From contig JAHELC010000003.1 in NCBI GenBank assembly GCA_024644405.1, positions 1 through 64,000 of the forward strand: a stretch of 64,000 bases of DNA, written 5' to 3'. Under the pieces are notes generated by a model. That model saw only the letters and a program-made list of their open reading frames with translations, made no database searches and was not told where the DNA came from. Below, one piece after another: positions 19,101-27,015 of this stretch. The translations under genes were made by a program, and so were the position numbers. The number at the start of each line of letters is the position of its first letter. Within the stretch, counting starts at the first letter, position 1. Source of the DNA: Nitrospinaceae bacterium. Lineage in GTDB: Bacteria; Nitrospinota; Nitrospinia; Nitrospinales; Nitrospinaceae.

Positions 19101-20566
19101 GCTACGCCCAGGGTGGCCGGATTGAATGCCCCTGCCCCTACGATGACGTCATCAAACTGAACGGCTTCGCTGACGCCCATGGAAGCCATAACGTCGTTGG
19201 CATCGCTCATTACATTAATTGGATTCTTCAGCGGCTCACCCACTTCGTTCACGTCATCCAATTTGTGGAACGGAAAGTCGCCGGCCACCACATTCTCATT
19301 CGGTCCTTTGACCTGCAAGGTGTGGTCTGGAGTTACGGCTATATGATTAGGGTTGAGCTGGTTGCGGGTCCGGGTATCAATGCCGCCGGCGAAATGGCAG
19401 GAGCCACAGGCCTGAACCGTATCGCTGCCAATTTGCATATCCCAGAACAAGGCCTTACCCAGGACCTCCGCGGCCAGCCGATCCTCAATAAAATGAGTTT
19501 CGTTGACCGGCTGTTCGAGTTCCACAACGGGTTCTATTTCTCCGCTATCCTCGTCCTCTGCGAGAATTATTCCATCTGCATCACAGGACAGTTCCGCGAT
19601 AATGGTGCGGTGAGGCGGAATGCGGTTATCACCTTGGCCCGGTCCACTTCTGGGGCCCAAGTCCAATTGATTTCGGGCACCATTGCCGACCGGGTTGGAA
19701 ACCACAAGCGACCCATCAGGCGGCGCGGGTATATAATCCGGATCCGCCGGGTCGATCACTCCATTCCCGTTAAAGTCAGTGTCTTCGGGGTCAACCAATC
19801 CATTACCGTTAACGTCAATGTCTCCTCCGAAACCCACGTCGTCGCAGGGACCTCCTATATTCCAATTTCCTTGTCCACTCGGTTTTTCAACAGCACTACC
19901 CCCCATGCAGGTTACCAGTATGCCAATCGGAGTCCGTAATTCAGTGGGGATGTTGCTTACTAATCCCAGTGATTCTCCAGGAGGGGTCACAGCAACAGTC
20001 TCGTCGGGATCAAACAGATATCCCGGCTGGTTCCAATCGATTTCCCCATCCGGCCGACTGCGCAGAGGCTGGCCGGTGAGTACATTGTGGCACGGATGAA
20101 AAAGTTTGAAGTCGCCGGGCATGGCAACCTCTGTTCCCCTGTTGGGGTTCGGTGTTACACCGTCTGGCATGAAATACGACTCGAAATGCTTACGGCGTTC
20201 TGCCGTTGAAGTGCAGAAGATGCTCTCGTCCTCCTTATTAAATTTCACGCCACCATTATCCGTCAAGGGGTCGTCCGGATCGCATACAAAAGCGTACGGA
20301 TCTTCCAGGAGTTCAACAATCTCCTTCCAAAGGGGGACCCTCTTCAGAGAGCCCGCCGGCCCGACTTCCGTTTCTACTTCAATCGGAAGTTCGGGGACTA
20401 CCGATGGGGTGGTTATTATCTCTCCAGGAGCGGCCATTGCGGGCGATACCGGGAACATAAAAAAAGCTGGTAACCCTAGGGCCACCAGCACAAAAAACAC
20501 GGTATTAATGATACATGATGCTGTAAAATTTAATTTTGGGTCAAACACTTCAACTGAGTCCTTCAT
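16139..20566 (-). CDS. Giant di-haem cytochrome c peroxidase/MauG-family protein
   Basis: The protein has 1475 residues, about three to four times the usual length of bacterial di-haem peroxidases. It has a signal peptide (cleavage near AMAAPGE) and, at about 251-280, two calcium-loop-like DxNGNGxxDPxD repeats. Haem site 1 is CGSCH (about 387-391). The family block RNTPTMHSAAFNFDNFWDGR follows, then haem site 2, CMLCH (about 895-899). The C-terminal family block (RNVEITGPFFHTGSYLTLRQ) is near 1270. These landmarks are those of the CCP/MauG superfamily, with large Pro/Asp/Gly-rich insertions. AGGAGG lies seven bases before the ATG. Substrate is unknown: hydrogen peroxide reduction or oxidation of a large or protein substrate are both possible. 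Confidence 0.85.
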   Translation of the reverse strand: MKDSVEVFDPKLNFTASCIINTVFFVLVALGLPAFFMFPVSPAMAAPGEIITTPSVVPELPIEVETEVGPAGSLKRVPLWKEIVELLEDPYAFVCDPDDPLTDNGGVKFNKEDESIFCTSTAERRKHFESYFMPDGVTPNPNRGTEVAMPGDFKLFHPCHNVLTGQPLRSRPDGEIDWNQPGYLFDPDETVAVTPPGESLGLVSNIPTELRTPIGILVTCMGGSAVEKPSGQGNWNIGGPCDDVGFGGDIDVNGNGLVDPEDTDFNGNGVIDPADPDYIPAPPDGSLVVSNPVGNGARNQLDLGPRSGPGQGDNRIPPHRTIIAELSCDADGIILAEDEDSGEIEPVVELEQPVNETHFIEDRLAAEVLGKALFWDMQIGSDTVQACGSCHFAGGIDTRTRNQLNPNHIAVTPDHTLQVKGPNENVVAGDFPFHKLDDVNEVGEPLKNPINVMSDANDVMASMGVSEAVQFDDVIVGAGAFNPATLGVAPLAPDMGTPIAEPIASMVDANGNKLRRVEPRNTPTMHSAAFNFDNFWDGRARHDYNGGSVFGPADPFFHIYVNCEEDGEPEELLPLPAPAEAELGPEGLCEWYEEYKGFDDGEARVPVRIRFSSLASQAMGPPLSEFEMAFFGRNWQQLGKKMLQAGVVPLANQKVDPTDSRLGPWANNMGSICVGLGVAAAGKPGLCTTYPELIEMAFNEQLWSNTTQHFNGASVPMSNACEPGEQIHDGEPVLNAAALAIGASAGCDPFDGFVIAVADNPAVPTDTLQFTQMEANFSLFFGLGVQAYEQLLIPDDTPWDRFNDANPMLGNGVAQPGEQGTLPPGVIRELVTGAPEGALNLVAGFGPDELFGFDIFAGGNTTAALAPFQAVDPHSGINRNPAGVGSNPFLRTARCMLCHLGPEQSDHTNNVNAGLLQSGTEIEFPTPPGSPEPTGVLRLVTGLSLAEELEENAQDGVEVENRDFRLFNDEVFGQYIVNGVPLPYNDAGFPFADPLLFDNLDDRVIGQSFGTTFQDNGVYHIGIRPVEEDMLRGGDDPFGFPLNLAALAMKNLGGEDFEPCDDGTDFDMATCDGPMPNFDPALGVGGGLYEAVGDCLDCDFKDGAGNPTFYYQESVNPGLQLEPANPLLPEYLADWANNLPAGEANPLIDELAFAPNTKTHTPVAEYTEILFGADIHCGLYDPATFGAGPPNFGWGPLGFNNPDSLCPNSQTGVPTNMGLGNGPYVPGSLVAPPNGTWPVENRVGRNGAAKASQLRNVEITGPFFHTGSYLTLRQIIDFYMRGGDFPETSREDRDPNLVDIELQAFGFGATTDLPPGLLDGIPDIVTQYGQMPDTNPPGCQGAALNCTPEPTPPAGPGTERERALEDAKEALVKFLLAQTDERVAHKSAPFDQPEIFVPFDGRAPANTFGRDGLVTRSGVPCLPGDDTQGGLDPFSGTCFEQVPETGKLGQATRLPAFLGISRTPVAGPNNDHFDR

Positions 20567-21337
20567 AACACCCCTCCTCTATACTCCAGTAATTGTCAAA
20601 GAAGTCGCTGTTTTACAAATGACTGAGTGCTAATGATTAAAAAAATGGCCTTCGTTAAAATTTTTTACTCAGGTTGCACTCCATTTTGCATAGTCCTGTT
20701 TATTTTTAAATATCCTGAACACCCTTTGGCCTCCTCCCGTTCGGGTAAGTTCAGGCAATTTCTAAAAAAGCTAGGAAAATTTGGTTCATCACACAAACTG
20801 TAAAACTACCCTAACTGTAGTAATGAAAAAAAAGCTTATGATTTAAGAACCAAATGAATTGTGCGCCTAATCACTCTTTTGGGTTAGTAGTGTTGTTTAT
20901 TTTGTTCAACTTCATACTCCTGATAAAATGTATTGTCAAGAAGCTAATAATTGGGAATTCAACATAATTCAGGCAATATCAACATATCGAGCATCCGAAG
21001 AGACACCTCAGAGTATGTATAAATAATTCAATTGATTAATTTTAACTCAACTTAACTAAGGTAATCTGAGATAGGTTTCGCTCCGTTGGATACCCCAAAA
21101 ATACCCCAAAAATATCTTGAATTATTTAACCATCCATCTATCAATAAACAAATACTTTTATGTTGAAATACGCCAATCCCGTCAATTTAATCTAAACCAA
21201 AAATTTCCATTGATAGTGTTTTGAAGAAGATTTAGGCTCCTATATTTGATTAAAACTTACAGTTACTTATTTAAAATACAATGTAAATCTAAATTTTTTT
21301 AAGTATTCTTTGAGGGATTTATTGAGTATGGAAAAAA
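20567..21337. other. Gene-free, AT-rich stretch inside the tRNA-proximal island end
   Basis: No credible gene is present in about 770 bases. Two tandem 11-bp copies of TACCCCAAAAA lie at 21091-21112, of the sort seen near tyrosine-recombinase attachment sites. The region lies where an island integrase would be expected, so it may be the remnant of one, but I see no recognisable integrase sequence. Confidence 0.45.
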
Positions 21338-21598
21338 TCAAATTTTAACAGAATTTTCAAAACCACTGCAAAATCGTTCCTTAGCTAGAGAGGGCAAGAA
21401 AGTGACCCGCCCCCCGCAAACTGGACCAGGGCTTATCTTAGGATTTGGGCCAAAAACCCAGGATGGAATGGATAAGAGGGGAAAATAGCCAGGCAAATAC
21501 TCTAACTTAACATGTGGTACAACTATCAGGGGCAGGTCAGTGGTTGAAAGCGCGAAGATCGGTTCATCCCGTATTGCATCGGTGAAGTCAGCGTCCAT
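21338..21598 (-). CDS. Hypothetical 86-residue protein
   Basis: I do not recognise this frame. An AGGAGG lies five bases before the ATG at 21598, which is why it is listed. The first half is hydrophobic and proline-rich. The second half (CGGRVTFLPSLAKERF) is encoded by a stretch related to a dispersed repeat seen again at 40832-40844 and is probably not of protein origin. It lies between the giant peroxidase-like gene and tRNA-Lys. It may be a decayed gene. Confidence 0.3.
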   Translation of the reverse strand: MDADFTDAIRDEPIFALSTTDLPLIVVPHVKLEYLPGYFPLLSIPSWVFGPNPKISPGPVCGGRVTFLPSLAKERFCSGFENSVKI

Positions 21599-21814
21599 CC
21601 ATAACCACCTCCTCTAAATCATAACCATAAACACCTTCCATCCCCCGGCTACCCCCCCCCTTTTTAGGCCCCCTGGGTCTTATTCACTTTGTACACTGAA
21701 TATTTATGATGCTCTTGGAAGGATTCCTATGGCAATGTGGTGGGATTCCTGCGCGTAAGAGTATTTGGTGAATGCTGAAGAACATCAGAATACACACAAA
21801 ATGCTACCCATAAG

Positions 21815-21844
21815 CAAAAAGGTTACTAGTCTAAACCAGTAACC
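21815..21844 (-). terminator. Terminator downstream of tRNA-Lys
   Basis: On the minus strand, GGTTACT and AGTAACC form a 7-bp stem followed by TTTTT (plus 21816-21820). It lies 13 bases after the tRNA 3' end. Its sequence differs from the hairpin beside the left tRNA fragment. Confidence 0.65.
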
Positions 21845-21855
21845 CCTTGTTTTAT

Positions 21856-21905
21856 TTGGTGGGCCGTCACGGGATCGAACCGTGGACCTACTGATTAAGA
21901 GTCAG
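21856..21905 (-). repeat. 50-bp direct repeat, copy inside intact tRNA-Lys
   Basis: These bases are identical to 1603-1652, with an offset of 20,253 bases. The copy covers the 3' 49 nt of the tRNA plus one flanking base, and marks the tRNA-proximal end of the putative island. Confidence 0.8.
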
Positions 21906-21932
21906 TTGCTCTACCAGTTGAGCTAACGGCCC
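21857..21932 (-). tRNA. tRNA-Lys (anticodon CTT)
   Basis: The minus strand folds as a 76-nt tRNA. Its 7-bp acceptor stem is GGGCCGT/ACGGCCC, the D arm includes TAGCTCAACTGGTAGAGCA, the anticodon stem is ACTGA/TCAGT around CTCTTAA (anticodon CTT, Lys), and the T arm has GGTTCGATCC. The terminal CCA is encoded. A terminator follows. Its 3' half is duplicated 20 kb away. Confidence 0.97.
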
Positions 21933-22130
21933 ACCATTTTATTTTTATATATGTATATGGAACGTAAATTAGCATGGTCCCCAGGGGGAGTCAATATTGC
22001 CACCTCTTCTGTTCCTCTGTCAGTTTTCAAAGTATATGCGTCCCTTGCCTTCCGAATCAGGCAGAAAATATAGTCATTATATATAAACAGGCTGCGCACT
22101 CCCGATAAAGCCATGCGCTACACAAAACTC

Positions 22131-22478
22131 TCAGCCTACAAAAAAATTTAACAGTTTCATCTGCCCCATGGCAATCAGGTTGCACAGGCCCCCCAGGATC
22201 AGAGAGGCGAATAAATAAAGGAACGCTTTGCTCCGGTCGATCCGAATCTGCACGATATCCACCAATAAACCCAGCCCCATCAGGCCGAAAAAGAGCACCC
22301 GCTCGATCTTCAAAAAAATCTCCTCGCCTTTCAGGGGCCCTCCCTCCCGGGTTCCCGGGAAAATGTATTCATTATATAGGCAAGCAGCGTAAAGCCCCAC
22401 CAGGAAGAAAACCCATATTTTTTTCAATAAGATAAGGGTTTCTTCCACCCGGGGTTCTTTGACGGGATCATTTTCCAT
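22131..22478 (-). CDS. Small hypothetical membrane protein
   Basis: This 115-residue protein has about three hydrophobic segments (near residues 18-38, 60-80 and 84-110) and short charged ends. I recognise no family. It lies upstream of the tRNA gene on the same strand and outside the island. The short loops and lack of conserved polar residues in the helices argue against an enzyme. Confidence 0.65.
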   Translation of the reverse strand: MENDPVKEPRVEETLILLKKIWVFFLVGLYAACLYNEYIFPGTREGGPLKGEEIFLKIERVLFFGLMGLGLLVDIVQIRIDRSKAFLYLFASLILGGLCNLIAMGQMKLLNFFVG

Positions 22479-22735
22479 GGCTGTAGCCGGGTGGCTCCGA
22501 CGATTTTTAAAATCTTCCTCTTTACTGCGGCATCTAATTTGGTATAACTTACATAAAATCAGATTAAAAGCTGAAATATGAAGCGGAGAGTTCTGGACTC
22601 TGGGGGGACCGGCATTCCCCGTTTTTGTGAAAGCAACCCCCCGTTATTCAGACTTATATATCAAAGACACAAGCTTCCATTCAAGATTCTACACTATTTT
22701 TCAGTGTTAACATTCAGGAGAAAGGACTTAGCATC

Positions 22736-23371
22736 ATGGCTATCCGATTAGGAGACGAAGCACCCAATTTTACTGCCGAAACCACCGAAGGAAAAATTGA
22801 TTTCCACAAATGGCTGGGCGACGGCTGGGGAGTGTTATTTTCCCATCCCAAGGATTACACCCCGGTCTGCACGACAGAACTGGGTCGTGTGGCCAATTTG
22901 AAAAAGGAATTCGAAAAAAGAAAGGTGAAAGTTCTCGCCCTCAGCGTGGATTCCGTCGACGATCACAAAGGTTGGATCAAGGACATCAACGAAACCCAAA
23001 AATGCACCGTGAATTATCCGATCATCGCCGATCCCGACAAGAAAGTGGCGCAGTTGTACGACATGATCCACCCCAATGCGCTGGACAACCTGACGGTGCG
23101 CTCCGTATTTATCATTGGTCCGGACAAAAAGGTGAAGCTCACCTTGACCTATCCGGCCTCCACCGGTAGAAATTTTGATGAGCTGTTGCGGGTGATCGAT
23201 TCCCTGCAGTTGACCGCCAATTACCAGGTGGCCACTCCGGTGGATTGGAAACACGGTGAGGATTGTGTGGTGGTTCCCGCTATCAAAACGGAAGACATAC
23301 CGGCGAAGTTCCCGAAGGGACACAAAGTCATCAAACCCTATCTGCGGACCACACCGCAACCCAATCTCTAA
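22736..23371 (+). CDS. 1-Cys peroxiredoxin (Prx6 type)
   Basis: This 211-residue thiol peroxidase reduces hydrogen peroxide and organic peroxides in the cytoplasm. The active-site motif HPKDYTPVCTTE gives the peroxidatic cysteine at residue 45 with the conserved Pro and Thr. The C-terminal extension DWKHGEDCVVVP...YLRTTPQPN is typical of the Prx6 group, which usually works without a resolving cysteine. AGGAG lies upstream of the ATG. The gene stands alone between its own promoter region and a strong terminator. Length and motifs are normal for the family. Confidence 0.95.
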   Translation: MAIRLGDEAPNFTAETTEGKIDFHKWLGDGWGVLFSHPKDYTPVCTTELGRVANLKKEFEKRKVKVLALSVDSVDDHKGWIKDINETQKCTVNYPIIADPDKKVAQLYDMIHPNALDNLTVRSVFIIGPDKKVKLTLTYPASTGRNFDELLRVIDSLQLTANYQVATPVDWKHGEDCVVVPAIKTEDIPAKFPKGHKVIKPYLRTTPQPNL

Positions 23372-23382
23372 AACGATTCAAG

Positions 23383-23418
23383 GTTTGGAGGGCAACCCGC
23401 CCTCCAAACTTTTCTTTT
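23383..23418 (+). terminator. Terminator after the peroxiredoxin gene
   Basis: A perfect 11-bp stem, GTTTGGAGGGC/GCCCTCCAAAC, with a 5-base loop is followed by a T-rich tract. Confidence 0.9.
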
Positions 23419-23478
23419 GACCGGCACCGTGCTATTCTGGCCTCGATTTCATTTCCTTCTACAATAATTGCACACGGC

Positions 23479-24330
23479 ATGAGCTCAAAAACACAGCCTC
23501 CTGAAATTTCATCCCTGATTCGCCTGCTGGACGACCGCGACCCTTATGTGACCGACCAGGTTGGCAACCGTTTAGTGGAACTCGGGACCGAAGCTGTGCC
23601 GTTTCTGGAAATGGCCAGCCGCGGGGAAAACCTGACCCTGAAGACACGCGCTTTGGAAATTCTGGAACAGATCGCTCCCCGGCAACTGGTGGATGCTTTT
23701 CGCAGTCTTTCGCGGAACCCGGACGATATCGATCTGGAAAAAGGTGTCCTCCTGCTCATGCAGTTTGGACATCCGACCGCCGACCCAATACTGGTGCAAC
23801 AGCAACTGGATCAACTGGCGGAAGGCCTGGCACCCATGATCAAACTTGAAGAACCCGCTCCCCGGGTTCTCAGCCAACTGACGGATTACCTGTTTCGTCA
23901 ACAAGGGTTTCATGGCAATCAGGACAACTACATTGATCCGGACAACAGCTATCTCAACACGGTACTCAAAAACAAAACCGGCCTTCCCATCAGCCTCTCG
24001 GTATTGTGCATTTTAATCGGACAGCGTTTACAGATCCCGATCGTCGGCATCGGCCTGCCTTATCATTTTATCGCCAAGTACGATTCGTTGACCGAACCGA
24101 ATTTTTTTGATCCCTTTCACAAGGGACGCGTTCTGACTCCAGAAAAATGCGCTGAAATGGTTCAGGGATTCGGCATCCAGTTTGAGGATCATTTCCTGTT
24201 TCCGGTCAGCCACCGGGAGATCCTGATCCGCATGATCCAAAACCTCGTCAATGTCTATCAGAAGTTGGGCGAGGAGGAGAAGGTGAACTCTCTTAAAGAG
24301 TATTCACAAATTCTGATGGGCCAAAAATAA
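23479..24330 (+). CDS. SirB1-family transglutaminase-like protein
   Basis: The gene starts at the ATG at 23479; the longer open frame would overlap the peroxiredoxin gene. The 283-residue product has a helical N-terminal half resembling HEAT-type repeats. The SirB1 core (about residues 150-215) contains NSYLNTVLKNKTGLPISLSV and VGIGLPYHFIAKY, followed by the FFDPFHKG segment. SirB1 proteins carry a transglutaminase-like fold, and their biochemical role is unclear. C-terminal TPR-like helices (RMIQNLVNVYQKLGEEEK) complete the usual architecture. It converges on the proline-rich protein gene, with a short palindrome between the stops. Confidence 0.85.
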   Translation: MSSKTQPPEISSLIRLLDDRDPYVTDQVGNRLVELGTEAVPFLEMASRGENLTLKTRALEILEQIAPRQLVDAFRSLSRNPDDIDLEKGVLLLMQFGHPTADPILVQQQLDQLAEGLAPMIKLEEPAPRVLSQLTDYLFRQQGFHGNQDNYIDPDNSYLNTVLKNKTGLPISLSVLCILIGQRLQIPIVGIGLPYHFIAKYDSLTEPNFFDPFHKGRVLTPEKCAEMVQGFGIQFEDHFLFPVSHREILIRMIQNLVNVYQKLGEEEKVNSLKEYSQILMGQK

Positions 24331-24337
24331 CAGGGTG

Positions 24338-24355
24338 CTGACCGGCTCCGGTCAG
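24338..24355. other. Palindrome between convergent genes
   Basis: CTGACCGG and CCGGTCAG form a perfect 8-bp stem with a 2-base loop, overlapping the stop of the minus-strand gene. There is no T run, so termination by this hairpin alone is uncertain. Confidence 0.4.
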
Positions 24356-26085
24356 GAAAGCCCGATTTCGCCGTTGGATGAGGATTGTTGCTGTTTGGCA
24401 GTGATGATTTCCCGCAATCGTTCCAGAATGAAATCCGCCAGATCCGCCACGGTACGAATCACCTTGGGTTCGCTGAAAATCTTTTTCGCCTCCGACGTCA
24501 ACTCATTGTCCACGACCGAATGGACCAATGCATTCACGTTACGAATGTTTTCGGGGTTCACTGTCGCGTTTTCTTGCGCAAACAATTCGTTGGACTGAGC
24601 AGGTACCGGCTGCGGACCCGATGCGGGTTGTGGATTGGATTGGCCGGACGCCGTCTGGCCACTTGTCCCTTCAGGTGGAGCAATGGCTCCCTCCGGATTA
24701 ACGGTTTGGACCTGCGGCCCTTCCAATCCTTGTCCCTGATCGACCGAAGGTGCAGGGTTATTAACCGGATTCCCTACCGGGGCATTTTGCGGCTGTGGGT
24801 TCTGCAACGCCGGACTCGCGGCGGTCACTGGAGCTTCCGGATTGTTTGGAGGTATGGTATCCGGACGACTCACCGGAGTTTCCACACGGGCATTTTGCGG
24901 CTGTGGGTTCTGCAACGCCGGACTCGCGGCGGTCACTGGAGCTTCCGGATTGTTTGGAGGTATGGTATCCGGACGACTCACCGGAGTTTCCACACGGGCG
25001 TTTTCACCGGCTTGCGTGTTCTGCAACGCCGGACTGGCGGCAGTCACAGGAGTTTCCTGCGGGTTGGCGACAACCGTCTCGGGACGGCTCACCGGAGTTT
25101 CCACACGGGCGTTTTCACCGGCTTGCGTGTTCTGCAACGCCGGACTGGCGGCAGTCACCGGAGTTTCCTGCGGGTTGGCGACAACCGTCTCGGGACGGCT
25201 CACTGGCTGTGACTGAGGAGCAGCATCCGTTTGCACCGGGACGTTTTCATCTGCGGGTGCAGGTGCATTCTGCAAAACCGGACTTGACGCGGTCACCCTG
25301 AAATCTCCACTCGGACTTGCAGGAGCATTTGTCGTATTGACCGGGTTCTCCACCACCGCACTTTGGGGAATGGCGTTTTGCAAGGCCGGGCTCGCGGCGG
25401 TTACGGTAAAATCGCCTCTCGACGATTCGGGAGCCTCTACAACCGTTACCGGATTTTCAACAATCGTATTTTCACTCGCACGCGAATTGGCCAGCGCTGG
25501 ACTGGCGGCAACCACCGGGGTCCGATTGTTGGACGTGGCGCCATTCGTGATTCTTTCTAATGAAATGGAATCTTCCGAGGCAGGGATCTCTGCAACCGGG
25601 TTTGCACTCGGTGGGGCGGCATCAACATTCACCTGAACTTCGGGCACTGGGAGACTGAGCGTTTCCACCACCGCCTGCTCCACGCTGGAGGTCAAATCCT
25701 GAACTGCTTCAGGATTCGAGGCCACTACAACCGCGGCGTTTTCAGCTTGCTCCAAACCGGGTTGACTCAGGAAGTCGGAAACTGCCGTCCGGACCCTTCC
25801 TGACAAATCCTGAATCGCACCCAACTCATCCGGGTTCAATCCATCCCCGACCGCCGCCGAATAGGCTGAGGCGGCCCGTGCCACCGGTGAAATTTCCGGA
25901 GTGACCGGGTCCGGGACCTGCTCCGGCGAATCTTCCAACGGAGGAGGCGCAGGGTTTCCCGGCGCAGGCACAGGGTTCCCTCTCAATGCCTTGAGCTGAG
26001 CGTTGGCAGAAACCGGAGTTCCCAACTTGGAAAGTGCGGCTTGCCGGACCGGGTTCGTTATTTCATTTAAAACTTGAATATCCAT
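24352..26085 (-). CDS. Proline-rich tandem-repeat protein of unknown function
   Basis: This 577-residue protein is rich in Pro, Ala, Asn, Val and Gln with no signal peptide. An N-terminal conserved-looking part (MDIQVLNEITNPVRQAALSK) leads to a long low-complexity region. That region has repeats built on PVTAASPALQN: two units of about 37 residues and two of about 36, each pair nearly identical in DNA. The C-terminal 65 residues are helical and charged (NELTSEAKKIFSE...ADFILERLREII) and look like a folded domain. I do not recognise the family. The layout suggests a flexible tether between two small domains. Confidence 0.75.
   Translation of the reverse strand: MDIQVLNEITNPVRQAALSKLGTPVSANAQLKALRGNPVPAPGNPAPPPLEDSPEQVPDPVTPEISPVARAASAYSAAVGDGLNPDELGAIQDLSGRVRTAVSDFLSQPGLEQAENAAVVVASNPEAVQDLTSSVEQAVVETLSLPVPEVQVNVDAAPPSANPVAEIPASEDSISLERITNGATSNNRTPVVAASPALANSRASENTIVENPVTVVEAPESSRGDFTVTAASPALQNAIPQSAVVENPVNTTNAPASPSGDFRVTASSPVLQNAPAPADENVPVQTDAAPQSQPVSRPETVVANPQETPVTAASPALQNTQAGENARVETPVSRPETVVANPQETPVTAASPALQNTQAGENARVETPVSRPDTIPPNNPEAPVTAASPALQNPQPQNARVETPVSRPDTIPPNNPEAPVTAASPALQNPQPQNAPVGNPVNNPAPSVDQGQGLEGPQVQTVNPEGAIAPPEGTSGQTASGQSNPQPASGPQPVPAQSNELFAQENATVNPENIRNVNALVHSVVDNELTSEAKKIFSEPKVIRTVADLADFILERLREIITAKQQQSSSNGEIGLS
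24778..25210. repeat. Coding tandem repeats, 108- and 111-bp units
   Basis: Inside the proline-rich gene are two adjacent copies of a 108-base unit (about 24782-24998) and two of a related 111-base unit (about 24999-25210), nearly identical within each pair. Unit lengths are multiples of three, so copy-number changes would keep the reading frame. Confidence 0.8.
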
Positions 26086-26303
26086 TGATTCCTAAGCCTT
26101 TAGACAAATGTAACAAGGCGAATTTAGGTTTTTCCTGATTTCCTTATCGGCAAAAATAGACCAAACCTGAGGAGGTTTGCGAAAAAAAACAAAGACCAAA
26201 CCTTTATTTTATGGGGACTTAGGGGTGATGGAGCGATAACTGGCTGTTTATGGGCGGGTTAAATCGTCCGATCAAAATGACCCGGATAATTCACATATTG
26301 GAC

Positions 26304-26849
26304 TCAATCTGAATTAGGGAGCACGACCTTTTCCAGGGGTGGATTATTCTGGTCTTTTTCCGAGAGAATGGGGTCTTCGATCGGCCACTCGATTCCCACC
26401 TTGGGATCATTCCAGATCAAACCGCCTTCATCCTCCGGATAATAAAAATCGGAGCATTTGTACGTGAAATCTGCGGTTTTACTGGTGACGCAATACCCGT
26501 GGGCAAAGCCGGTCGGCACGAACAACTGATGCCTGTTTTTTGAGGAAAGCGCGTACCCATCCCACTGCCCGAACGTGGGGGAGTCCTTGCGCAGGTCGAC
26601 CACCACATCGAACACTTCGCCCTCGGGCACCCAGACCAGCTTGGCCTGACCGTGCTTGATCTGATAATGCATGCCTCTTAAAACTCCGCGGGTCGACCGG
26701 GCATAATTGTCCTGAACAAATTCCGTGTCTATCCCGTGATCCCGGTACCGGTCCCTGTTATAAGTCTCAAGAAAAAAACCACGCGGGTCTTCAAACACCC
26801 GGGGTTTGATGAGATAGACTCCTTTCAATCGAGATTCGGTCACTTTCAT
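26304..26849 (-). CDS. rfbC: dTDP-4-dehydrorhamnose 3,5-epimerase
   Basis: The 181-residue cupin enzyme converts dTDP-4-keto-6-deoxyglucose to dTDP-4-keto-rhamnose, the third step of dTDP-L-rhamnose synthesis for surface polysaccharides. The family block FVQDNYARSTRGVLRGMHYQ carries the catalytic base His61. VPTGFAHGYCV and the later WNDPKVGIEWP block are also present. AGGA lies shortly before the ATG. No other rfb genes are adjacent, so it is probably expressed alone. Length is normal. Confidence 0.95.
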   Translation of the reverse strand: MKVTESRLKGVYLIKPRVFEDPRGFFLETYNRDRYRDHGIDTEFVQDNYARSTRGVLRGMHYQIKHGQAKLVWVPEGEVFDVVVDLRKDSPTFGQWDGYALSSKNRHQLFVPTGFAHGYCVTSKTADFTYKCSDFYYPEDEGGLIWNDPKVGIEWPIEDPILSEKDQNNPPLEKVVLPNSD

Positions 26850-26938
26850 AAACGGTCCTATTCTTTTTCAGGCCCAAAGTCGGATGATTCTAACCCAAAA
26901 AGCGGCGGATTGGCATCCGGTTTTTCTTACGGGATTCA

Positions 26939-26967
26939 TTGACACCCTCTTGTGCTCCCCTTATAAT
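26939..26967 (+). promoter_or_regulatory. Consensus sigma-70 promoter of hisA-hisF
   Basis: TTGACA (26939-26944) and TATAAT (26962-26967) are both perfect and separated by 17 bases. The hisA start codon lies about 49 bases further on. Confidence 0.85.
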
Positions 26968-27015
26968 TCTCCGGCTTATCGTCTACAATGAAGTCTCACA
27001 GGAAGGACCGGCAGA

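Larger units (their letters stand above)
1603..21905. mobile_element. Putative tRNA-Lys-integrated genomic island (about 20.25 kb)
   Basis: The segment is flanked by exact 50-bp direct repeats that correspond to the 3' end of tRNA-Lys. The intact tRNA at the right edge has its 3' end facing the island. Each repeat has its own terminator-like hairpin downstream, as expected when an element supplies a replacement 3' end. Inside are nine electron-transfer or cytochrome-related genes and no housekeeping gene. No integrase, transposase or mobilisation gene is visible. A 1.2-kb low-complexity stretch next to the tRNA, where an integrase usually sits, appears decayed. The repeats are seen directly; the island status is inferred. 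Confidence 0.55.

Noticed and set aside
18383-19939. 518-codon plus-strand open frame
   Set aside because: It lies entirely opposite the di-haem peroxidase-family gene, whose family motifs are unmistakable, and its product resembles no family.
21923-22114. 63-codon minus-strand frame overlapping the tRNA
   Set aside because: It runs into the tRNA-Lys gene and has no ribosome binding site.
24778-25210. Possible CRISPR array
   Set aside because: The repeats are long, contiguous, multiples of three and inside a translated frame with no spacers.
24796-25301. 168-codon plus-strand frame with repeats
   Set aside because: It is the complement of the proline-rich repeat gene and repeats only because that gene does.
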